Shown: piece after piece, positions 44,618 through 51,439 of the stretch
How positions within the stretch are numbered: the stretch's first letter is position 1
Layout of the letters: each line of letters opens with the position of its first letter
NCBI GenBank assembly: GCA_017427775.1
Contig: JAFRSD010000043.1
Coordinates: 1-64,000, forward strand
Length of the DNA stretch: 64,000 nucleotides
Reading direction: 5' to 3'
From: Lachnospiraceae bacterium
GTDB lineage: Bacteria; Bacillota; Clostridia; Lachnospirales; Lachnospiraceae
Position numbers and translations under genes: made by a program
Notes under the pieces: model-generated
Databases searched by the model: none
Told to the model about the DNA's origin: nothing
What the model saw: only the letters and a program-made list of their open reading frames with translations

Positions 44618-45562
44618 TTAGGCGAGATCGATGTTGCGGATAACTTCTTTCAGGTTGTCCGCGCTCTTACGAAGAAGTGCGATTTCCTCGTCGTTAAGAG
44701 GCGTCTCAACGTTTCCTACAATACCGTTCTTGCCGACGATCGCAAGCGTCGAGAGACATACATCGTCGATGCCGTACTCGCCGTGCATCATCGTCGAAAC
44801 CGTCATGGTCGTATCAATTCCGGAGATGATGGTGCGTACGATAAATGCTACCGAAACGGCAATTGCATAGTAGGTAGCGCCCTTGCGGCTGATAACGATT
44901 CCGCCGGACTTCTTAACGAAGTCCTCTACTTCCGCATGGTCAAGCTTCGGAAACTCCTTAACGGAATTGTGGATGCGCTCCTTGTAGTGCTCCAGCGGAA
45001 CGTTCGAGATGTTCGCAAGAGACCAGGTAACGAAAGAGGAATCACCGTGCTCACCGAATACATATGCATGCACGTTGCTCTGGCTGATATCGTAAATCTC
45101 GGCAAGTCTTGCACGAAGACGGGAAGTGTCGAGAATCGTACCGGAACCGATGATCTGATTCTCCGGAATGCCGGAGAACTTGTGAAATGCATAGGTCATT
45201 ACGTCAACAGGATTGCTTACGATGATGTATACGGCCTTCGGCGCATACTTCGTAATCTTGGAAGCAATATCCTTCATGATGTTTACATTGGTCTGTGCAA
45301 GTTCCAGTCTGGACTGGCCTGCGCGTCTCGGAATACCGGACGTGATGATAACGATGTCGGAATCCTTCGCGTCCGCATAGTCACCTGCGATGATGGACAG
45401 AGAACCGAAGAACGGGCTTCCCTGAAGAATATCCATTGCTTCGCCCTTGGCCTTCTCCTCATTTACATCGATCAGAACGATGTCCGAAGAAGTACCTGTT
45501 GTTGCCAACGTAAATGCGATTGTCGAGCCGACGCTTCCTGCGCCGATGATGGTTACTTTCAT
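44618..45562 (-). CDS. LDH/MDH-family dehydrogenase, probably malate-type
   Basis: A 314-residue NAD-dependent 2-hydroxyacid dehydrogenase. GAGSVG at 7-12 binds NAD; LDTSRLR near 144-150 has the substrate-orienting Asp145 and Arg148; GEHGD with His172 is catalytic. Overall it looks like L-lactate dehydrogenase (GTILDTSRLRARLAE, YVFGEHGD). However, the specificity loop reads GIPRRAGQSR (76-85): Arg79 stands where lactate enzymes have Gln102 and malate dehydrogenases have Arg (E. coli GVARKPGMDR). That residue selects oxaloacetate. With fumC and malic enzyme next door, malate dehydrogenase is the better call. ATG 45562 has AGGAG upstream. Confidence 0.85.
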   Translation of the reverse strand: MKVTIIGAGSVGSTIAFTLATTGTSSDIVLIDVNEEKAKGEAMDILQGSPFFGSLSIIAGDYADAKDSDIVIITSGIPRRAGQSRLELAQTNVNIMKDIASKITKYAPKAVYIIVSNPVDVMTYAFHKFSGIPENQIIGSGTILDTSRLRARLAEIYDISQSNVHAYVFGEHGDSSFVTWSLANISNVPLEHYKERIHNSVKEFPKLDHAEVEDFVKKSGGIVISRKGATYYAIAVSVAFIVRTIISGIDTTMTVSTMMHGEYGIDDVCLSTLAIVGKNGIVGNVETPLNDEEIALLRKSADNLKEVIRNIDLA

Positions 45563-45642
45563 AGTCTACTCCTAGATGCTTGATACTGTGTCTGTGTGTG
45601 AGTGAACGGCTGCCCTTTTATAAGAAGAGTCCAGCCAAAAAA

Positions 45643-45671
45643 ATTATACCAAATCGCATTTTTCGATGCAA
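45643..45671 (-). promoter_or_regulatory. Promoter for dehydrogenase gene
   Basis: TTGCAT (45671-45666), 17 bases, TATAAT (45648-45643). Confidence 0.82.
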
Positions 45672-45745
45672 TCTTGCAAAATGACAAAAAATAGCTCGTA
45701 TTCCAGTGGGTAATTATTCATTTTCACTATTTTTTCACAATTGCG

Positions 45746-45800
45746 AAAAAACCGTCGGCAGACCTTTCCGGTCTGCACCCCTTTCCGGGTGCGTTACGGT
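45746..45800 (-). terminator. Branched terminator after PIG-L gene
   Basis: Two adjacent hairpins (GCACCC/GGGTGC and GCAGACC/GGTCTGC) with similar loops (GGAAAG and GGAAA) are enclosed by an outer ACCGT/ACGGT stem, then six T on the minus strand. Confidence 0.7.
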
Positions 45801-45801
45801 C

Positions 45802-48165
45802 TTACAGATAATCGTCGGCGTCCTCCCGGACGTTTCTCCGCGCCTCCGCTTTTCGCTCGCGTTCCGCGCGTTCCATGCGCATCGCGCGCATCTTTGCGCG
45901 GCGCAGTTTCTCCTTGCGCTGACGCTGTGTAACGATCAGCCGGAGAACAAGATAGATAACGATCAGGACAAATACGATCGCAACGAGGATCTTCCAAAGC
46001 TTCCCGCCCTTCTTGGCCTCTGCCTCGATGGCTTCGGTACGCTCCTGCGCCTTCTTCATCTCATCCTGCTTCTTCTCTTCGGTCTTGCGCTCCTCTTCCT
46101 CTTTGGCAAGACGCTCCTGCTCTTCCCGCTCGAGTCGCTCGCGTTCTTCACGCTCTAAACGTTCCTGCTCCTCGCGGGCAAGGCGCTCCTGCTCTTCCTT
46201 CTCGCCATAGGAAACAAGGTTTTCAAACATGTGTCCCGTTCCGGTATCAGCTCCGACCTTCGTCATCGCAAGACCGAATGCGGCACAGTCATATTCGTAA
46301 TCATCGGAAACCTTGAAGCTTGTCCACTGCTGCGTTACATGCTTCTTATATGCGGATTTCAGCACATCAAGAAGCGTGCGTCCGCCGAATTCCTCTCTCG
46401 CGGAACGCAGATCCAGACGGATCTTGTTCTCGCTCCAGAGATGGATGTACATCTTCTGTACTTCCCATGTGCCGTACTTCTCGGCAGATTCCGGACGGAA
46501 CGTCGGGTCAGCTGCGTTATAAACCGCGTCATTGACCGCATTGTAAAGAAGGATGTGGGCGCCATGTCCGTATTCGCCGTTCTTGTCATGCGTTACGACG
46601 ATGAGCGGCTTAAAGCGGCGCACGTTCTCCGTCGTGCTGGTCAGTACCTTTTCATAATCGTAAATCTTTAACGCAGCCTGCAGGTTGGCGGCGTATTTGT
46701 CGATATAATCCATGTTGACGGGATAGGTATGCAGTCCCATCTCCCAGAGACCGTCGAGTTTCTCATGCTCACGGCGCTTGTCGGTCGTCCAGAACTCGCA
46801 CAGGTATACGACCTGTATGCGGTATTTCTCAACGCCTGCGTAAAGGGCGATAACGCCGCCGAGGAACAAAACCTCGTCGTCCGCATGCGTGGAAAATACG
46901 AGGATATCCGCTTCCTTCAACGGGGGCTCCCAAACCTGGACATTACTGGGCAGTACGCCCTCGGAATAAGCGTATACGTCGCTCAGGCTTACCTTGTCGG
47001 AAACCGTGATCGTACACTCCTTAACGGGTGTGTCAAATGCGACATAGTCGTGCAGGAATCCGTTCGTTCCGCATGTCTGCTCCGTCTCGCCGTATTCCAC
47101 TTTATAGGTTACGACGGGGCTTCCCCAGATCAGGTAGATACCGCCCATCTCCGATTCGGAGGTGATCGTAATGGTGTCTCCCGAAGCGTAGGGAACCATC
47201 GTGCTGATGTTCTTATCAAGAAGATTTCCGGAACCGCTTCCGTTGCTGTTCTTTACGGAAACCTTCACCGCCGTTGCGGGCGTGGTCACTTCGGTCTTCT
47301 TATCGTCCGGATTCGCAGGGTTATTTTGATTGTTATTATCGTTATTATTTGGTTCTACAGGTGTAGTAACGGGATTACCGTTCTCGTCGAGACGGTTGGC
47401 GTTACTTGCCGTATTCTCAATCTTAACCGTGTAGCTGAGGGAGCCGAGGTAGTTGCCGTTCTCATCGAAATCCTCATCGGATGTATAGATATAAGCGGTA
47501 ACCGTCATCGGACTGTATACTTTATCAATTTTCTCGCCCGCCGTGAACTTCAGCGAGGAAAGGATCATATTGTCATTATTGTCTTCGGGAACGAGGTGAT
47601 AGTACCATTTGCCGCGCTCCTGATGGATGTCGTCATAGAGATAGTTCTCGATGTAAGCGCTGTAATCGGTCTCGTCGCCTGCTTTCATAAGCAGACGGTC
47701 GACGTTCAGGCCGTCGGTCGTCTGGAACTGTACGCGGTAGCAGATCTTGCACTGCTCGTTGTTCGCGAAGCGGTTCCACTCGTCCCTCCAGAGATCCTGG
47801 AAATACCGGTCGTTGTTCGGAATCTCCTGCTGCGTCGAGGCGATACACTCGAAGCTCGTGATGTCCTTGCCCTTTACCCACTCCGAAGAATAGGTTTCGT
47901 CGTATTTTCTGCGAAGCTTCTCGGTCTTGATGTTCTTATAAAGAGACATTTCCGTTACACCTACTGCCGGTCTCGGAGTCGGGGTGGGAGACGGCGTAGG
48001 GCTCGGGATCGGCGTCGGCGTTTCCGTAGGTGCTTCCGTCGGAGCCGGCGTGTCGGTTATGGTCAGGGTCGGCTCGATATCCGGGTTCTTCTTTCCGCAT
48101 CCGTACAGCATGCATGCCGCAAGTCCGATCGCTGCCATTGTTATTGTGATCTTTCTGAATTTCAT
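45802..48165 (-). CDS. PIG-L/LmbE-type deacetylase, lipoprotein with C-terminal membrane anchor
   Basis: A 787-residue protein. The N-terminus has a signal peptide with Cys at LAAC (18) or YGC (23), then a Thr/Pro linker (about 32-66). A beta-rich region (about 290-400, with LLDKNISTMVPYASGDTITIT) may be a discoidin-like carbohydrate-binding domain. The deacetylase domain starts near 415: THADDE (426-431, the AHPDDE zinc motif) and HDKNGEYGHGAH. A Glu/Arg-rich coiled coil (EEQERLAREEQERLERE) follows, then a membrane helix (LVAIVFVLIVIYLVLRLIV) and a basic cytoplasmic tail. PIG-L enzymes deacetylate N-acetylglucosamine-type substrates. ATG 48165 has AAGGAG upstream. Confidence 0.85.
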   Translation of the reverse strand: MKFRKITITMAAIGLAACMLYGCGKKNPDIEPTLTITDTPAPTEAPTETPTPIPSPTPSPTPTPRPAVGVTEMSLYKNIKTEKLRRKYDETYSSEWVKGKDITSFECIASTQQEIPNNDRYFQDLWRDEWNRFANNEQCKICYRVQFQTTDGLNVDRLLMKAGDETDYSAYIENYLYDDIHQERGKWYYHLVPEDNNDNMILSSLKFTAGEKIDKVYSPMTVTAYIYTSDEDFDENGNYLGSLSYTVKIENTASNANRLDENGNPVTTPVEPNNNDNNNQNNPANPDDKKTEVTTPATAVKVSVKNSNGSGSGNLLDKNISTMVPYASGDTITITSESEMGGIYLIWGSPVVTYKVEYGETEQTCGTNGFLHDYVAFDTPVKECTITVSDKVSLSDVYAYSEGVLPSNVQVWEPPLKEADILVFSTHADDEVLFLGGVIALYAGVEKYRIQVVYLCEFWTTDKRREHEKLDGLWEMGLHTYPVNMDYIDKYAANLQAALKIYDYEKVLTSTTENVRRFKPLIVVTHDKNGEYGHGAHILLYNAVNDAVYNAADPTFRPESAEKYGTWEVQKMYIHLWSENKIRLDLRSAREEFGGRTLLDVLKSAYKKHVTQQWTSFKVSDDYEYDCAAFGLAMTKVGADTGTGHMFENLVSYGEKEEQERLAREEQERLEREERERLEREEQERLAKEEEERKTEEKKQDEMKKAQERTEAIEAEAKKGGKLWKILVAIVFVLIVIYLVLRLIVTQRQRKEKLRRAKMRAMRMERAERERKAEARRNVREDADDYL

Positions 48166-48270
48166 ATCCCTTGCTCCTTGAACTCCATACAAAGTCGATT
48201 GTATCATAGCATAATTCTTCCGTGTTGGCAAGAAAGTTCCATAAGGCTTTGTGCAAGTTCACGAAGACAG

Positions 48271-48306
48271 AGAAAACCGCCGCATCGGTTTCCCGATACG
48301 GCGGCC
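48271..48306 (-). terminator. Terminator after 48335-49111 gene
   Basis: CCGCCGCATCGG and CCGATACGGCGG arms with one mismatch and a 4-base loop, followed by TTTTCTC on the minus strand. Confidence 0.85.
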
Positions 48307-48334
48307 TCTTACAAAAAAGGATTCATGAAAAATA

Positions 48335-49111
48335 TCATTCGCCTTCTGCCGGCGTTGTCCCCGTTTCCTTCTGGAACTTAGCTTCGCATGTCTTACATAC
48401 TTCGGTGCAGCCATGCTCGATTGCGATATCTACAATGTTCTTGTTCTCTTCGGAAGCAGCTTCCTTGCAGGAGAACTTCGTACGATCCTTAATGTGCTGG
48501 CAATCCTCATAGAGGTGGAACTTCGTTCCGGTGGAAGTGATATATACATCACCCTCAGGAAGAGCGCTGTCAGAGAATGTTCCTTCCATAGCAGCCTTCT
48601 CTTCTGCGGAGATCGGATTCCAATCATGACCGAACAGTAAAGCGATACCAAGTGCAATCGCACCGATAATGCCGACAGCCGTCTTGGTCTTGCTGTCTGC
48701 GTTCTTATTCGTAAGAGTAAGAATAATAAGCGGCAAAAATGCAGCAACAGCTACAAGCATGCCCATGTTGTTCCAGAGCCAGAACTTGGTCTTGTTCTTC
48801 TCGGAAGCGGGATCGATCAGGTTCGCGGACTTCCAAAGCAGCGAGCCGCAGATCACGAAGATCAGATCAAGCACGATAGCGCCGATGATAAACCACAAAT
48901 GATACTTCAGGTTGATGATGATTCTGTTACCAACCATCAGAATAGCAACAACCTCAAGAGCGATCGCAAGGATCCAGAGGATAACCGCGCCGATTCGCTT
49001 GGGTGTCGCGCTGCCCGTCGCCTTAGCCGCAGGCATGTTAGATCCGCCGGCAGTCGTCGTCTTTTTCTTTCTGTTCGACTCAGTCACGGATACTGTTTTC
49101 TTCTCAGCCAT
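48335..49111 (-). CDS. Multipass membrane protein with C-terminal Cys/His domain, unknown function
   Basis: A 258-residue protein with a Lys/Thr-rich cytoplasmic-type N-terminus (about 35 residues), then four membrane helices (AVILWILAIALEVVAILMV, LWFIIGAIVLDLIFVICGSLL, NMGMLVAVAAFLPLIIL, AVGIIGAIALGIALLFG). The tail (about 190-258) has DVYITSTGTKFHLYEDCQHI and CTEVCKTC, a small metal-binding-like module resembling the Ada-type YxxxxGxxYHxxxC pattern. I do not recognise a family. Start ATG 49111 has AAGGAG slightly far upstream. It has its own promoter and terminator. Confidence 0.75.
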   Translation of the reverse strand: MAEKKTVSVTESNRKKKTTTAGGSNMPAAKATGSATPKRIGAVILWILAIALEVVAILMVGNRIIINLKYHLWFIIGAIVLDLIFVICGSLLWKSANLIDPASEKNKTKFWLWNNMGMLVAVAAFLPLIILTLTNKNADSKTKTAVGIIGAIALGIALLFGHDWNPISAEEKAAMEGTFSDSALPEGDVYITSTGTKFHLYEDCQHIKDRTKFSCKEAASEENKNIVDIAIEHGCTEVCKTCEAKFQKETGTTPAEGE

Positions 49112-49184
49112 TTTTCATTCACTCCTTCATCTCTTAATTCGAAAACACTGACGGAAAACCCGCCATATCGTTGTTCACAGACCC

Positions 49185-49213
49185 ATTATATACTATATTT
49201 ATTGCTTTTTCAA
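49185..49213 (-). promoter_or_regulatory. Promoter for 48335-49111 gene
   Basis: TTGAAA (49213-49208), 17 bases, TATAAT (49190-49185). Confidence 0.8.
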
Positions 49214-49232
49214 CGAAAAAGAAGAGATTTTA

Positions 49233-49261
49233 TTGACTTTTTTACGGTTTGCGCCGATAAT
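49233..49261 (+). promoter_or_regulatory. Promoter for DUF937 gene
   Basis: TTGACT (49233-49238), 17 bases, GATAAT (49256-49261); divergent from the promoter 20 bases to the left. Confidence 0.75.
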
Positions 49262-49301
49262 AGAATCAAGTCAGTAAAAACTTATAAAGGAGTTGATTTT
49301 T

Positions 49302-49913
49302 ATGGATTTATCCGCATTGATTTCGGGCCTTATCACCGAGAATACAGTGAAAGAAGTCAGCAAGAAGTCCGGCGCTTCCAAGAAGGATGTTTCGAGCGTG
49401 CTGACAACCGCTCTGCCGCTTCTTCTTTCCAATAACAATACGACCGCACAGCAGGTTTCCGAGCAAAGCGGCGTAAGCCAGAATACGACTTCCAATGTAC
49501 TTACCGCAGCCGCTCCCCTGTTGCTCGGCTCCCTCGGTCAGGGACAGAGCAGCCAGCAGTCCTCCGCGGCAACCAATGTGGCACTGCTCGGCGCACTGCT
49601 CGGCAAGATAGATCTCGGCAAGCTGACGAGCGGCCTGATGGGACTTGTTTCCACCAATACCGCCACCTCGGCCAAGGAAGAGGAGAAGCCCGCTTCCACC
49701 ACTTCCGGCAAGAAGAAGACCGGCGCCAAGAAGACAGACGGCAAGAAGACCGAAGCCAAGAAGACCGACAGCAAGAAGAAGACAGGTACAACCACCGGCA
49801 AGAAGACTTCCTCAAGCAAGAAGAAGACTGAGGAGAAGACCGAGGCCAAGAAGGAATCCAGTCCTCTTGATGCCGTTACCGGACTTCTGAGCGGTCTGCT
49901 GAAGAATAAATAA
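49302..49913 (+). CDS. DUF937 domain protein with Lys-rich tail
   Basis: A 203-residue protein. Residues 1-120 are DUF937: MDLSALISGLITENTVKEVSKKSGASKKDVSSVLTTALPLLL, two similar helical repeats (the second VSEQSGVSQNTTSNVLTAAAPLLLGSL). Residues about 125-190 are a Lys/Thr/Ser repeat (KKTGAKKTDGKKTEAKKTD) like a histone tail, then a short hydrophobic end (AVTGLLSGLLKNK). B. subtilis YidB-type proteins share the domain; function is not established. ATG 49302 has AAAGGAG at 9 bases. Confidence 0.85.
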   Translation: MDLSALISGLITENTVKEVSKKSGASKKDVSSVLTTALPLLLSNNNTTAQQVSEQSGVSQNTTSNVLTAAAPLLLGSLGQGQSSQQSSAATNVALLGALLGKIDLGKLTSGLMGLVSTNTATSAKEEEKPASTTSGKKKTGAKKTDGKKTEAKKTDSKKKTGTTTGKKTSSSKKKTEEKTEAKKESSPLDAVTGLLSGLLKNK

Positions 49914-49933
49914 TACAACATAGACACAGCATG

Positions 49934-49981
49934 AAGGCTGCCGTGATCGTCTCCATCCATGACGACATCGGCAGCCTTTTT
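49934..49981 (+). terminator. Terminator after DUF937 gene
   Basis: AAGGCTGCCG and CGGCAGCCTT arms with a partly paired interior and five T. Confidence 0.85.
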
Positions 49982-50078
49982 ATGTTCTTTGTTCACCGAT
50001 TGAACGGTTCATCAGTCCTTCCGCTCTTTTCAGAGCGTTTCACTGCTTCTCTGCGGGCAATCTTCACCGCCTCCGCTT

Positions 50079-51110
50079 TCACTGTTTCTCCTCAGGCATC
50101 TTCACCGCCTCCGCCGTGTAATCAATCTTCGGATCATAGGTTAAAAGCACGTCGGGCGTGGCGGGATTATAGGTGAGGAGCAGTTTCTCCTGGTACGCGC
50201 GCCGGTTTTCATGGCTTGCATGCGCCTCATTGGCCTCGATCCGCATCCGGTCCGTGACCGCAAACATCAGTGTCGCGATATCTTCCACGTGGTTCCGCAT
50301 CCCTCTCAGCCTGATGACAGCCTCTTCCACTCTTGTCACGGCTCCGGAGGAAATGTAATCGGCTTCGTTTCCGATCCCGTTCATCCCGGCCTGCAGGCGG
50401 TCCGGCGAAAACCAGTCCACCCAGGCAGACTTGCGCATAGCCTCTAAGAAGCGGTTCATCGCCCTTTCCAGAATAACCTTACAGCCTACGGGACCTTTGA
50501 CCCAGTACTGGGCGTGGAAGGCGATGGCGCTCACGCCGAAAGTCCGCGACATGAGTTCCCCGATGTGTTTTTCGAGGTTCTGCTCGAGGTTCGAACACTC
50601 TTTAACGACAAAGCTGGCCGAGCGGATCAGCTTGTCGAGATTCTGGTATTTGCGCTCCGCATCCTTACTCTCGCCCCTTGACTGCCGGATCCGGATGCCG
50701 ACCTGCGTATCCGAATCGGCCGCCGCGAAGATCGTCTTCACGAGAATGTCATGATACTCCGTATAGACGTTCTTCATCTTACGGATCTGCTCGGAACATT
50801 GACGTCCTTCACTGAGAACCTTATCGTATTCGACGCCCGCGTTGTAATAGTTGCGCGCCGCCTGCTCCTCTTCCATGATCTCCCGCGGAAGCTCGTTACG
50901 GCTCTTCTTGGCGAAGGGTCCGATTCCCCGCGCCTTTTTCACGGCGTCCATGCGTTCCCTGGATTCCTTCCGGAGCCGTTCCGCAAGGACCGGCTGATTC
51001 GCCTCAAGCTCACAGAGACGGCTCAGACACTGCTGTTCCCGCAACACAAGTTCCTCATAAAGAGCGACGTTTTTACGCGCCGCAACAAGGGCGCTGTTAT
51101 CAAAAACCAT
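50079..51110 (-). CDS. Helical coiled-coil protein, unknown function
   Basis: A 343-residue protein with no signal peptide or membrane helix. Long amphipathic helices dominate: ALYEELVLREQQCLSRLCELE, VLAERLRKESRERMDAVKKAR, LDKLIRSASFVVKECSNLEQNLEKHIGELM and VTRVEEAVIRLRGMRNHVEDIATLMFAV. The C-terminal 40 residues carry two short YNPATPDVLLTYDPKIDY-type elements. I do not recognise the family. Its start at 51110 is preceded by GGAGGAAT. It lies next to tRNA-Gly, reading away from it. Confidence 0.7.
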   Translation of the reverse strand: MVFDNSALVAARKNVALYEELVLREQQCLSRLCELEANQPVLAERLRKESRERMDAVKKARGIGPFAKKSRNELPREIMEEEQAARNYYNAGVEYDKVLSEGRQCSEQIRKMKNVYTEYHDILVKTIFAAADSDTQVGIRIRQSRGESKDAERKYQNLDKLIRSASFVVKECSNLEQNLEKHIGELMSRTFGVSAIAFHAQYWVKGPVGCKVILERAMNRFLEAMRKSAWVDWFSPDRLQAGMNGIGNEADYISSGAVTRVEEAVIRLRGMRNHVEDIATLMFAVTDRMRIEANEAHASHENRRAYQEKLLLTYNPATPDVLLTYDPKIDYTAEAVKMPEEKQ

Positions 51111-51147
51111 CCTTCGTTATTCCTCCGAAAAATGTGTAAATTTACTG

Positions 51148-51176
51148 TTGACAAATCGGAATTCATCGTGTATATT
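51148..51176 (+). promoter_or_regulatory. Promoter for tRNA-Gly
   Basis: TTGACA (51148-51153), 17 bases, TATATT (51171-51176), about 36 bases before the mature tRNA 5' end. Confidence 0.88.
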
Positions 51177-51212
51177 AATCCTTGCGTCACGGGTGACGCG
51201 CCAACAGAATAT

Positions 51213-51284
51213 GCACGAGTGGCTCAGTGGTGGAGTATCGCCTTGCCAAGGCGAGGGTCGCGGGTTCGAATCCCGTCTCGTGCT
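51213..51284 (+). tRNA. tRNA-Gly (anticodon GCC)
   Basis: A 72-base cloverleaf: acceptor GCACGAG pairs with CTCGTGC, D arm GGCTCAGTGGTGGAG, anticodon arm CGCCTTGCCAAGGCG with anticodon GCC, T arm CGGGTTCGAATCCCG, discriminator T. The CCA end is not encoded. A single-gene unit with its own promoter and terminator. Confidence 0.96.
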
Positions 51285-51289
51285 CTTAC

Positions 51290-51322
51290 AAACCGGAAAG
51301 CGAATCGCTTTCCGGTTTTTTT
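51290..51322 (+). terminator. Terminator after tRNA-Gly
   Basis: Thirteen-base stem AAACCGGAAAGCG with its complement, 3-base loop, then a T-run. Confidence 0.93.
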
Positions 51323-51439
51323 ATGCTCCGACGGGATTGCCGAAACGCACTGCCGTTTGTTGCTTTCGGCGCTGCTTTCGACTGTCCCGTCCGGCTTCCT
51401 TTTCAGCCGGCAGTATGCATCCCGCCGGCATTTTCCTTC

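Noticed and set aside
44618-45562. Annotation as plain L-lactate dehydrogenase
   Set aside because: The Gln of the lactate-specificity loop is replaced by Arg, and the genomic context is malate/fumarate metabolism.
46729-48381. A 550-codon plus-strand frame opposite the PIG-L gene
   Set aside because: Same reason: Arg/Val-rich shadow translation with no domain, promoter or ribosome site.
51323-51439. Possible small gene between tRNA-Gly and the flavoprotein
   Set aside because: No ribosome site with a credible start; it is the 3' region of the flavoprotein transcript.
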